Shown piece by piece: positions 1 through 6,728 of a stretch of 11,202 bases of DNA. The first letter of the stretch is position 1; each line of letters begins with the position of its first letter. The translations under genes were made by a program, and so were the position numbers. The stretch spans positions 1 to 11,202 of the forward strand of contig MHEA01000221.1 in NCBI GenBank assembly GCA_001805085.1, in the 5' to 3' direction. The notes beneath the pieces are model-generated. The model had not been told where the DNA came from. It saw nothing but the letters and a program-made list of their open reading frames with translations, and did no database searches. The DNA is from Nitrospirae bacterium GWC2_57_9 (GTDB lineage Bacteria > Nitrospirota > UBA9217).

Positions 1-10
1 CCGTACTTTT

Positions 11-30
11 TCATCCGTGTTTATCCGTGG
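11..30. repeat. Short decamer-period repeat (ATCCGTG x2)
   Basis: The heptamer ATCCGTG occurs at 13-19 and again at 23-29, a 10-bp period, just before rdgB. From general familiarity with bacterial genomes, sequences of this look (CCGTGTTTATCCGTGG and variants) recur as short noncoding dispersed repeats. Membership of such a family is inference, because only one locus is visible here. The GTG inside the second copy is in frame with rdgB but is probably not its start. Confidence 0.45.
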
Positions 31-53
31 TTAATAAAGTTTTTGAGGTTCTG

Positions 54-650
54 ATGGAGATCGTTCTCGCCACTGGCAATAAAAAGAAGATCGAAGAGAT
101 CAAACGGATCACCGCCGATCTCCCGATCACGATCCTCTCCCTGAGTGATTATCCGAACTGCCCCGAAACCGTGGAGGACAAGGACACCTTCGAGGGGAAC
201 GCAACGAAGAAAGCTGTCGAGGTCTGTCAGTGCACAGGCAAGGCGGCCCTTGCCGATGATTCCGGTCTGGAAGTGGATGCGTTGAAGGGCGCGCCCGGCG
301 TCTATTCCGCCCGCTATGCCGGGGAAGGGGCGAATGACGTCAAAAACAACGAAAAACTGCTCCAGGAGCTGAAGAATATCCCGCAGGACAAAAGAACGGC
401 ACAGTTCGTCTGCTGCATGGCCCTGGCCCTTCCGGGCGGCGACGTAAAGACCTTTTTCGGGTTTGCAAAGGGCCGTATCGGGCTGGAACCTAAGGGAAAA
501 ACGGGTTTCGGCTACGATCCGGTATTTACTCCTGACGGGTTCGACAGGACCTTTGCGGAGATGTCCGGAGAAGAGAAGGACAGGCTGAGCCACCGCGGAA
601 AAGCTCTTGAAAAACTTCGCAATTTTCTGCATGACCGACCCCATTTATAA
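54..650 (+). CDS. rdgB: XTP/dITP diphosphatase (RdgB/HAM1 family)
   Basis: This is a 198-residue nucleoside-triphosphate pyrophosphatase. The family hydrolyses non-canonical purine nucleotides (dITP, XTP, ITP) to monophosphate and PPi, keeping them out of DNA and RNA in the cytoplasm. Family motifs are all present: ATGNKKK at residues 6-12, ADDSGLEV at 67-74 with the expected catalytic Asp69, GAPGVYSARYAG at 79-90, GFGYDPVF at 151-158 and SHRGKAL at 179-185. The length is normal for the family. I chose ATG 54 because the product then begins directly with the conserved MEIVLATGN strand, and GAGG lies at 45-48 with 5-nt spacing. The in-frame GTG at 27 would add nine non-conserved residues and lies in a repeat. 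The gene is separated from adk by 149 bp and probably belongs to a different, housekeeping unit. It makes PPi, but I see no strong reason to link it to the sulfur genes. Confidence 0.95.
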   Translation: MEIVLATGNKKKIEEIKRITADLPITILSLSDYPNCPETVEDKDTFEGNATKKAVEVCQCTGKAALADDSGLEVDALKGAPGVYSARYAGEGANDVKNNEKLLQELKNIPQDKRTAQFVCCMALALPGGDVKTFFGFAKGRIGLEPKGKTGFGYDPVFTPDGFDRTFAEMSGEEKDRLSHRGKALEKLRNFLHDRPHL

Positions 651-799
651 ACAAAACTAATATTCAAATTATAATTTTTAACTTGAAAAAAAACTCCAAT
701 TAAACGAATATAGGCCGGTTAAAATCTTGGGAAGGGCCTATTGCGTCTTCACTCTGTTCCCGCGGCAAATAATCTCTTCTACGATGGAGGAAATCTCGA
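651..799 (+). promoter_or_regulatory. AT-rich intergenic region, candidate promoter for adk
   Basis: The first 60 bases after rdgB are strongly AT-rich compared with the GC-rich genes. A perfect TATAAT lies at 670-675, but its best upstream -35 match is poor. A second option is TTGAAA at 683-688 with GAATAT at 706-711 after 17 bp. Neither is decisive. There is no clear hairpin plus T-run terminator for rdgB. The downstream end holds the adk ribosome-binding site GGAGG at 786-790. No small gene is apparent in the gap. Confidence 0.35.
710..741. repeat. Inverted repeat ATAGGCC / GGCCTAT upstream of adk
   Basis: ATAGGCC at 710-716 is the exact reverse complement of GGCCTAT at 735-741, with 18 bp between. 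It lies just downstream of the candidate adk promoter boxes, where an operator or a leader hairpin could sit. The arms resemble those of the palindrome between adk and sat (ATAGGTCC / GGACCTAT). No T-run follows, so it is not a standard terminator. Its function is unknown. Confidence 0.4.
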
Positions 800-1447
800 A
801 TGGCTAAGAGGGTTGTTCTGCTTGGAGCGCCCGGTGCCGGCAAAGGCACGCAGGCGAAGATGTTGATCGACAAATATAAGATCCCCCAGATCTCCACGGG
901 TGATATTCTCCGCAAGGCCGTAGCCGACGGCACGCCGCTCGGCAAGGAAGCAAAGGTGATCATGGACCAGGGCGGGCTCGTGTCCGACAAGATCGTGCTC
1001 GGTCTCGTTGAAGAGCGCCTCAAGCAGCCGGACACCAAGAACGGTTTCATCCTCGACGGTTTTCCCCGCAACACGGCCCAGGCCGAAGCCCTGGACAAGA
1101 TCCTCAGCAGCAACGGCATCCCTCTTACGATCGCCCTCAACATCGACGTTGACATGAACGACCTCCTGAAGCGCCTCACCGGCCGCAGGACCTGCAAGGG
1201 CTGCCAGCAGATGTACAATGTCCATTTCTCGGCCCCCAAGAAGGACGGCGTCTGCGACAAGTGCGGCGGCCAGCTCTTCCAGCGCGACGACGACAAGGAA
1301 GAGACCATCAAGAAGCGGCTCGACGTGTACACGCAGCAGACGGCGCCGCTCATCGATTACTACTCGAAGAAGAACATCATGAAGACCGTCATGGGCGTCG
1401 GCTCCATCAACGACATCTTCAACAAGGTGACCGCGGTTCTCGGCTAG
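800..1447 (+). CDS. adk: Adenylate kinase, long form with zinc-type LID
   Basis: The 215-residue enzyme catalyses AMP + ATP = 2 ADP in the cytoplasm. The P-loop GAPGAGKGTQ is at residues 9-18, the AMP-binding ISTGDILR at 31-38 and DGFPR at 86-90. The LID domain carries Cys132, Cys135, Cys152 and Cys155 in a CX2C…CX2C arrangement, typical of zinc-binding LIDs of long adenylate kinases. The start is supported by GGAGG at 786-790 with 9-nt spacing. Its position immediately before sat makes sense. APS reductase releases AMP, and this enzyme is the usual route by which that AMP re-enters the ADP/ATP pool. A 71-bp gap with a palindrome separates it from sat, so whether the two share a transcript is open. 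Confidence 0.97.
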   Translation: MAKRVVLLGAPGAGKGTQAKMLIDKYKIPQISTGDILRKAVADGTPLGKEAKVIMDQGGLVSDKIVLGLVEERLKQPDTKNGFILDGFPRNTAQAEALDKILSSNGIPLTIALNIDVDMNDLLKRLTGRRTCKGCQQMYNVHFSAPKKDGVCDKCGGQLFQRDDDKEETIKKRLDVYTQQTAPLIDYYSKKNIMKTVMGVGSINDIFNKVTAVLG

Positions 1448-1454
1448 GAATCAA

Positions 1455-1476
1455 AATAGGTCCTCTAGGACCTATT
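1455..1476. promoter_or_regulatory. Perfect 10-bp-arm palindrome between adk and sat
   Basis: The left arm AATAGGTCCT (1455-1464) and right arm AGGACCTATT (1467-1476) are exact reverse complements around a CT centre. As RNA it would form a stem with a small loop after the inner pairs open. As DNA it is a compact dyad suited to a dimeric regulator. It is followed by an AT-rich stretch but no uninterrupted T-run, so a classical terminator is unlikely. It lies about 43 bp before the sat start codon. It could be an operator, a processing site or an attenuating hairpin. It is not the TTGTGA-type half-site I associate with Rex-like or CRP-like regulators. Confidence 0.6.
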
Positions 1477-1518
1477 AGACTTATTCAAAATTTTAAATTC
1501 TTATAAGGAGGAACAATT

Positions 1519-2757
1519 ATGGCACTGGTAAAGCCCCATGGTAAAAAGAAGAAGCTCATGCCGCTTCTTCTCAGCGGCGGAGCCCTTCAGAAAGAGCTCA
1601 AGAAGGCGGCGAAGCTGAAGCAGCTCAAGATCTCCTCGCGCGAGACCGCAGACCTCGTGATGATGGGCATCGGCGCATTCACCCCCCTCACCGGCTTCAT
1701 GACGAAGAAGGACTGGAAGGGCGTATGCGACAAGTACAAACTGGCGGACGGCACGTTCTGGCCGGTCCCGGTCACCCTCTCGGCGTCCGCTGATTTCGCC
1801 GGCTCCCTCAAGAAGAACGAAGAGATCACCCTCGTTGACGAGGAGTCAGGCACGATCATGGCCACCATGAAAGTGTCCGAGAAGTACGCCATGTCCAAGG
1901 CCGACAAGGAACACGAGTGCAAGCAGATCTTCCGCACCGTCGACGTTGCAGGCCACCCGGGCGTTCAGAAGGTCATGGGCCAGCCCGACTTCAACCTGGC
2001 CGGTCCCGTAAAGGTCCTCTCCGAGGCACACTTCCCCGAGACCTTCAAGGGCATCTATATGCGGCCCGAAGAAACCCGCAAGATGTTCACGGAGAAGGGC
2101 TGGAGCACGATCGCCGCGTTCCAGACCAGAAACCCCATGCACCGCTCCCACGAGTATCTTGCCAAGATCGCCATCGAGACCATGGACGGCGTTCTGATCC
2201 ACCAGATCCTGGGCAAGCTGAAGGAAGGCGATATCCCGGCCGATGTCCGCGCCGAGGCCATCGATACCCTGATGGAGAAGTACTTCGTGAAGGACTCATC
2301 CATCCAGTGCGGCTATCCCATGGAAATGCGCTATGCCGGACCGCGTGAAGCCCTCCTGCACGCGCTCTTCCGCCAGAACTTCGGCTGCAGCCACCTGATC
2401 GTCGGCCGCGACCATGCCGGCGTGGGCGACTACTACGGCCCCTTCGATGCGCAGAAAATCTTCGACGAGATCCCTGCGGGCGCCCTCGAGACCAAGCCGC
2501 TCAAGATCGACCACACCTTCTACTGCTTCAAGTGCGACGGCATGGCCTCCATGAGGACCTGCCCCCACAGCAAGGAAGACCGGCTCATGCTCTCCGGCAC
2601 CAAGCTCCGGAAGATGCTGTCCGAAGGCGAGAACGTTCCCGATCATTTCAGCCGCCCCGAAGTGCTCGAAATCCTCAAGAAGTACTATGCAGGCCTGACC
2701 GAGAAGGTCGAGATCAAGCTCCACAGCCACGCGGAAGGCACGCATACGCATAAGTAA
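1519..2757 (+). CDS. sat: Sulfate adenylyltransferase (ATP sulfurylase)
   Basis: The 412-residue enzyme catalyses ATP + sulfate = APS + PPi, the activation step of dissimilatory sulfate reduction, in the cytoplasm. An N-terminal PUA-like region (about 1-170) precedes the nucleotidyl-transferase domain. Active-site motifs are QTRNP at 202-206, followed by MHRSH (His208 and His211, the HxxH motif), and GRDHAG at 296-301. A Cys336-X2-Cys339…Cys348-X-His350 set matches the zinc-binding site described for ATP sulfurylases of sulfate reducers. There is no APS-kinase domain, so it is the stand-alone dissimilatory type. AAGGAGG at 1505-1511 with 7-nt spacing supports the start. The last 11 residues are unusually histidine-rich (HSHAEGTHTH before the final Lys). 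aprB follows after 63 bp. The reaction is reversible, so direction depends on PPi removal, probably by HppA encoded downstream. Confidence 0.97.
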   Translation: MALVKPHGKKKKLMPLLLSGGALQKELKKAAKLKQLKISSRETADLVMMGIGAFTPLTGFMTKKDWKGVCDKYKLADGTFWPVPVTLSASADFAGSLKKNEEITLVDEESGTIMATMKVSEKYAMSKADKEHECKQIFRTVDVAGHPGVQKVMGQPDFNLAGPVKVLSEAHFPETFKGIYMRPEETRKMFTEKGWSTIAAFQTRNPMHRSHEYLAKIAIETMDGVLIHQILGKLKEGDIPADVRAEAIDTLMEKYFVKDSSIQCGYPMEMRYAGPREALLHALFRQNFGCSHLIVGRDHAGVGDYYGPFDAQKIFDEIPAGALETKPLKIDHTFYCFKCDGMASMRTCPHSKEDRLMLSGTKLRKMLSEGENVPDHFSRPEVLEILKKYYAGLTEKVEIKLHSHAEGTHTHK

Positions 2758-2770
2758 CCCATAGGTCAAC

Positions 2771-2787
2771 AACTGCAAAAAGCAGTT
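2771..2787 (+). other. Small hairpin between sat and aprB
   Basis: AACTGC (2771-2776) and GCAGTT (2782-2787) are perfect inverted arms around an AAAAA loop. With 6 bp and no T-run after it, it is weak as a terminator. It could be an mRNA processing or stabilising element that lets aprBA be expressed at a different level from sat, but this is inference. The aprB ribosome-binding site lies 18 nt further on. Confidence 0.35.
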
Positions 2788-2820
2788 CATTTCAATCCAA
2801 AGGATAGGAGGTTCAGCAAC

Positions 2821-3252
2821 ATGCCGAGTTATGTAATTACAGAGAAGTGTGACGGCTGCAAGGCGCAAGATAAGACTGCTTGCCAGTATATCTGCCCGAA
2901 CGACCTCATGGCCCTGAACAGGGATCTCATGAAGGCCTACAACCAGGAACCCGAGCAGTGCTGGGAGTGCTACAACTGCGTCAAGATCTGCCCGCAGCAG
3001 GCGATCGAGATCCGGGCTTACCAGGATTTCGCCCCCCTGGGCGCGAACGTCATCCCGATGCGGGGTACGGATTCCATCATGTGGACCATCAAGTTCCGGA
3101 ACGGGCTCTTGAAGCGTTTCAAGTTCCCGATCAGGACCACGGCGGAAGGCTCGGTCGATCCCTTCAAGGGCAAGCCTGAAGCAGACATGGCAAAAATCAA
3201 ACAGCCGGGCTACTTCACAACGTCGAAGCCGATGCCGGTAATCAAGAAATAA
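2821..3252 (+). CDS. aprB: Adenylylsulfate reductase, beta (iron-sulfur) subunit
   Basis: This 143-residue ferredoxin-like subunit carries electrons to the FAD in AprA for APS + 2e- to sulfite + AMP. Two [4Fe-4S] sites are visible: Cys10, Cys13, Cys21, Cys25 (the long-spaced site typical of AprB) and Cys47, Cys50, Cys53, Cys57 in CWECYNCVKICP. Trp48 falls where the electron-transfer Trp of the Archaeoglobus enzyme is reported, so cluster geometry is probably conserved. The C-terminal tail (about 90-143) would wrap around AprA as in known structures. No signal peptide is seen, consistent with a cytoplasmic enzyme. AGGAGG at 2806-2811 with 9-nt spacing supports the start. Only 14 bp separate its stop from aprA, and the aprA ribosome-binding site overlaps the aprB stop, so the two are co-translated. 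Confidence 0.97.
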   Translation: MPSYVITEKCDGCKAQDKTACQYICPNDLMALNRDLMKAYNQEPEQCWECYNCVKICPQQAIEIRAYQDFAPLGANVIPMRGTDSIMWTIKFRNGLLKRFKFPIRTTAEGSVDPFKGKPEADMAKIKQPGYFTTSKPMPVIKK

Positions 3253-3266
3253 GGAGGATATGACTA

Positions 3267-5306
3267 ATGGAAAAAGAGACATGTAACTTTTCATTTTGCA
3301 AGAAGCCGGCGATCGAAGAAATAGAGACAGATCTCCTCCTCATCGGCGGCGGTATGGCTTGCTGCGGCGCGGCCTTCGAAGGCGCACGCTGGGCAAACCC
3401 CAAGAAGATCAAGATCACCATGGTGGACAAGGCCGCGACCGACAGGTCCGGCGCCGTTGCCATGGGTCTGTCGGCCATCAACACCTATATGGGTGACAAC
3501 GATCCGGTGGACTATGTAAAGATGGTACGGAACGACCTCATGGGCATCATCCGCGAAGACCTGGTCTATGACCTCGGCCGTCACGTTGATGATTCCGTGC
3601 AGCTCTTCGAGGAGTGGGGCCTCCCGATCTGGAAGATGGGCGACGACGGCTTCTCCCTCGACGGCTTCCAGGCAAAGGAAGCAGGCAAGGCCATGCTGAA
3701 GGACGGCGGCAAGCCGGTCCGCTCCGGCAAATGGCAGATCATGATCAACGGCGAGTCCTACAAGGTCATCGTTGCGGAAGCCGCAAAGGTGGCCCTCAAG
3801 ACCAACCGCGAGGCAACCGGTGTCGCGACGAACCACTTCGAGCGCGTGTTCATCGTGAAGCTTTACAACGATGCCAAGGAGCCCAACAGGGTTGCAGCGG
3901 CAGCCGGCTTCAGCGTTCGTGAGAACAAGATCTACATCTTCAAGGCAAAAGCCATGGTACTGGCAGCCGGCGGCGCGGTCAACGTGTTCCGTCCCCGGTC
4001 GACCCAGGAAGGCCAGGGCCGTGCCTGGTACCCGGTATGGAACTCCGGTTCCGGTTACGCTCTCGGCCTCCAGGCCGGCGCAGAGCTGACCATGATGGAA
4101 AACCGCTTCGTGCCCGCCCGCTTCAAGGACGGCTACGGACCGGTGGGCGCATGGTTCCTGTTCTTCAAGGCAAAGGCGACCAACAGCCTCGGCGAAGACT
4201 ATTGCGTCAATCCTGAAGCACTTGCAGAAGCCAAGGCCAAGTACGGCAAATATGTCGATACTCTCGGCACGGCCATCAGAAACCACCTCATGATGCGCGA
4301 CATGAAGCTGGGCAAAGGCCCGATCCTCATGAACACGCACCATGCAATGGAAGCGATCAACAAGACCTTCAAGGAAAAACTCGGCGATAAAGAAGGCGCC
4401 AAGAAGGTGAAGCACCTCGAGGCGGAAGCATGGGAAGACTTCCTCGATATGGCCATCGGCCAGGCTGGTCTCTGGGCCGCCAAGAACATCGAGCCGGACA
4501 AGGTTCCTTCCGAAATCATGCCGACCGAGCCTTATCTCCTCGGTTCCCATGCGGGCTGCGCGGGCTTCTGGTGCTGCGGTCCCGATGATATCGGCGCTCC
4601 GGAAGAGTGGAACAAGAAGTGGCCGGCAGGCAACTACAACCGCATGTCGACCGTGAAGGGCCTCTTTATGTGCGGCGACATCTGCGGCGCTTCGGGCCAC
4701 AAGTTCTCCTCCGGTTCGCACGCAGAAGGCCGCATCGCTGCAAAGAATGCGTTAGCCTTCATGCTTGACAATCCCGGCTACACCCCGACCATCAAAGAGA
4801 CGGCGGACCACCTCGCGGCCGAGCTGTACCTGCCGTTCGAGGTCTACGAGAAGTACAAGAACCACACCACGGCTCCGGAGATCAACCCGAACTACATCAA
4901 GCCGAAGATGCTCCAGACCCGTCTGCAGAAGATCGCCGACGAGTACTTTGGCGGCATCGGCACCTGGTACATGACCTCCAAGACCATGCTTGATGAGGGT
5001 CTCAAACAGCTCCAGATCCTGAAGGAAGACACTTCGAAAATGGCGGCAAGAGACCTGCACGAACTGATGCGCTGCTGGGAGAACTATCACCGCATCCTGT
5101 CGGTGGAAGCCCATGCGCGTCACATCCTGTTCCGTGAGGAGTCGCGGTATCCCGGCTACTACTATCGCGGCGACTTCGACAAGATCGACGACACCAACTG
5201 GAAGTGCTTCGTCAACTCGAAGTATGACCAGGCGACCGACAAGTGGGAAGTCAAGAAGGTTCCCTATGTCCAGATGGTTGAGGACGCAGCTCCTGTAAAA
5301 CATTAA
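3267..5306 (+). CDS. aprA: Adenylylsulfate reductase, alpha (FAD) subunit
   Basis: The 679-residue catalytic subunit is related to the fumarate reductase/succinate dehydrogenase flavoprotein family. It reduces APS to sulfite and AMP through a sulfite–FAD adduct. The FAD-binding motif LLLIGGGMACCGAAFE is at residues 23-38. Conserved AprA blocks follow: SAINTYMGDNDP (69-80), GQGRAWYPVWNSGSGY (249-264), ENRFVPARFKDGYGP (278-292), LLGSHAGCAGFWCCGP (424-439) and GDICGASGHKFSSGSHAEGR (470-489). Asn72, Trp254, Arg285 and His428 appear to match the active-site Asn, Trp, Arg and His of the Archaeoglobus enzyme. That assignment is by eye and should be aligned. Length is normal. AAGGAGG at 3251-3257 overlaps the aprB stop and sets this ATG; an out-of-frame ATG at 3260 is ignored. 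A strong hairpin begins 10 bp after its stop. Confidence 0.98.
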   Translation: MEKETCNFSFCKKPAIEEIETDLLLIGGGMACCGAAFEGARWANPKKIKITMVDKAATDRSGAVAMGLSAINTYMGDNDPVDYVKMVRNDLMGIIREDLVYDLGRHVDDSVQLFEEWGLPIWKMGDDGFSLDGFQAKEAGKAMLKDGGKPVRSGKWQIMINGESYKVIVAEAAKVALKTNREATGVATNHFERVFIVKLYNDAKEPNRVAAAAGFSVRENKIYIFKAKAMVLAAGGAVNVFRPRSTQEGQGRAWYPVWNSGSGYALGLQAGAELTMMENRFVPARFKDGYGPVGAWFLFFKAKATNSLGEDYCVNPEALAEAKAKYGKYVDTLGTAIRNHLMMRDMKLGKGPILMNTHHAMEAINKTFKEKLGDKEGAKKVKHLEAEAWEDFLDMAIGQAGLWAAKNIEPDKVPSEIMPTEPYLLGSHAGCAGFWCCGPDDIGAPEEWNKKWPAGNYNRMSTVKGLFMCGDICGASGHKFSSGSHAEGRIAAKNALAFMLDNPGYTPTIKETADHLAAELYLPFEVYEKYKNHTTAPEINPNYIKPKMLQTRLQKIADEYFGGIGTWYMTSKTMLDEGLKQLQILKEDTSKMAARDLHELMRCWENYHRILSVEAHARHILFREESRYPGYYYRGDFDKIDDTNWKCFVNSKYDQATDKWEVKKVPYVQMVEDAAPVKH

Positions 5307-5316
5307 CACATCTCAA

Positions 5317-5343
5317 CTCCGGGGAGGGCAACCCTCCCCGGAG
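5317..5343 (+). terminator. Strong GC-rich hairpin after aprA (terminator or attenuator)
   Basis: CTCCGGGGAGGG (5317-5328) and CCCTCCCCGGAG (5332-5343) form a perfect 12-bp stem with a CAA loop, starting 10 bp after the aprA stop. It is followed by ATTTATTG, which is T-rich but not a clean T-run. A separate run of nine T lies 31 bp further on (5375-5383). It could terminate most transcripts after aprBA, or protect the sat-aprBA mRNA 3' end while allowing some read-through to qmo. Confidence 0.7.
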
Positions 5344-5354
5344 ATTTATTGAAA

Positions 5355-5410
5355 ATTGTAAAGTAAAGTTGTTCTTTTTTTTTACCATCGTTACAACTAA
5401 AGTTTACAAT
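5355..5410. repeat. Imperfect long inverted repeat upstream of qmoA
   Basis: The 18-base arms 5355-5372 and 5393-5410 are reverse complements at 15 of 18 positions. The outer eight bases, ATTGTAAA / TTTACAAT, are perfect. The 20-bp spacer contains nine consecutive T (5375-5383). The right arm runs into the near-heptad repeat AATGTTC AATGTCA (5408-5421). The element fills much of the aprA–qmoA gap. It may be a regulatory dyad for qmoABC or the remnant of a dispersed noncoding repeat. TTTACA at 5403-5408 resembles a -35 box, but no convincing -10 follows at the right distance. Confidence 0.4.
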
Positions 5411-5475
5411 GTTCAATGTCATCAACTTTCTGTGTAGCGTTTCAGTTTCACTGCCTTAAGGAGGAATAGATTATT

Positions 5476-6726
5476 ATGGCGGAAAATAAGGTGTTGGTTG
5501 TCGGCGGAGGCTTCAGCGGCCTCACGGCAGCAGTGGAAGCCGCGGAAACAGGCTCCGATGTCATCATCGTGGAAAAGAACCCCTATCTCGGCGGCCGGGT
5601 AACGCAGCTGAACAAGTATTTCTGGAAGATGTGTCCGCCGAACTGCGGTCTCGAGACCCAGTACAAGCGGATCAAGAACAACGGCCAGGTCACGATCATG
5701 ACCATGGCGGAGGTGGAGAAGATCACCGGCTCCGAGGGCAACTTTGAAGTGACCATCAAGACCCAGCCCCGGTTCGTGAACGAGAAGTGCACGGGCTGCA
5801 ACAAGTGCGCAGAGGCCTGTCCCGAAGAGCGGTCGAACGACTTCGACTTCGGCATGAGCAAGACCAAGGCAGCCTACCTTCCGCACAACCAGGCTTTCCC
5901 GCTCCAGTATGTGATCGACGGCAAGGCATGCAAGGGTTCATCCTGCGCCAAGTGCGCGGCAGCCTGCGCGTACGGCGCGATCGATCTGAACATGAAGCCC
6001 GAGACCAAGACCGTGAAGGTCGGCGCAGTGGTCATGGCGACCGGCTGGAACCCCTACGATGCAACCAAGATGGACAACCTTTCCTTCGGCAAGGTCAAGA
6101 ACGTGATCACCAACATGATGATGGAGCGCATCGCGGCGCCGAACGGCCCCACGGCCGGCAAGATCGTCCGTCCGTCGGACGGCAAGGAAGTGAAGAACAT
6201 CGCTTTCGTGCAGTGCGCTGGTTCACGAGACGAGAACCATCTGGCCCATTGCTCCTACATCTGCTGCCTGGCCTCCCTGAAGCAGGCGTCCTATGTCAGG
6301 GAAATGTACCCCGATTCCAAGGTCAAGATCTTCTACATCGACATCAGGACTCCCGGACTCTATGAGAACCGGTTCTATGCCAAGATCAAGGAAGACCAGA
6401 ACGTGTCCTTCCTCAAGGGCAAGGTCGCGAAGATCGAGCAGGGTGAGAACGGCGATGTGAAGGTCACTGCCGAGGACATCCACGGCGGCGGCAAGATCAC
6501 CGAGACCTTCGAAATGGTCGTTCTGGCGACCGGCATGCAGCCCACGGCACAGTCGCTGGCGGGTGCGGGCGTGAAGGTGACCGAAGACGGGTTCGTGGAC
6601 CAGGCAACACTCCCGAAGGGCATCTACGCCACCGGGACGCTCAAGACCCCCGTTGACGTAGCGCGCTCTGCGCAGGATGCTACCGGCGTGGTGATGAAGA
6701 GCATCCAGAGCTTGAGGAGGAAATAA
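5476..6726 (+). CDS. qmoA: Quinone-interacting membrane-bound oxidoreductase subunit A (HdrA-like)
   Basis: The 416-residue cytoplasmic flavoprotein of the Qmo complex links the membrane quinone pool to AprBA. An N-terminal FAD-binding motif VLVVGGGFSGLTAA is at residues 6-19 and the HdrA-type VVMATGW at 185-191. Two cysteine sets suggest iron-sulfur clusters: Cys105, 108, 111, 115 (CTGCNKCAEACP) and Cys152, 157, 160, 164, whose first gap is longer and which lacks the usual Pro after the last Cys. The HdrA signature QCAGSRDENHLAHCSYICC is at 246-264. Compared with QmoB it lacks the N-terminal Cys domain and the MvhD-like C-terminus, as expected for QmoA. AAGGAGG at 5458-5464 with a rather long 11-nt spacing precedes the ATG. 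qmoB starts 2 bp after its stop. Confidence 0.95.
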   Translation: MAENKVLVVGGGFSGLTAAVEAAETGSDVIIVEKNPYLGGRVTQLNKYFWKMCPPNCGLETQYKRIKNNGQVTIMTMAEVEKITGSEGNFEVTIKTQPRFVNEKCTGCNKCAEACPEERSNDFDFGMSKTKAAYLPHNQAFPLQYVIDGKACKGSSCAKCAAACAYGAIDLNMKPETKTVKVGAVVMATGWNPYDATKMDNLSFGKVKNVITNMMMERIAAPNGPTAGKIVRPSDGKEVKNIAFVQCAGSRDENHLAHCSYICCLASLKQASYVREMYPDSKVKIFYIDIRTPGLYENRFYAKIKEDQNVSFLKGKVAKIEQGENGDVKVTAEDIHGGGKITETFEMVVLATGMQPTAQSLAGAGVKVTEDGFVDQATLPKGIYATGTLKTPVDVARSAQDATGVVMKSIQSLRRK

Positions 6727-6728
6727 GG

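Noticed and set aside
27..53. GTG start at 27 for rdgB
   Set aside because: It lies inside the ATCCGTG repeat and adds nine non-conserved residues. ATG 54 has a well-spaced GAGG and begins with the family's conserved first strand.
651..799. tRNA or small RNA gene in the rdgB–adk gap
   Set aside because: There is no cloverleaf-type pairing or tRNA consensus, only AT-rich sequence and a single dyad.
1455..1476. Classical Rho-independent terminator for adk
   Set aside because: The stem is good, but no continuous T-run follows. It was kept as a dyad of unknown role.
2296..4721. Long open reading frames on the - strand opposite sat, aprB and aprA (332 and 476 residues)
   Set aside because: They lie fully antisense to strongly conserved genes, show no recognisable domain or convincing ribosome-binding site, and are expected from GC-rich codon bias.
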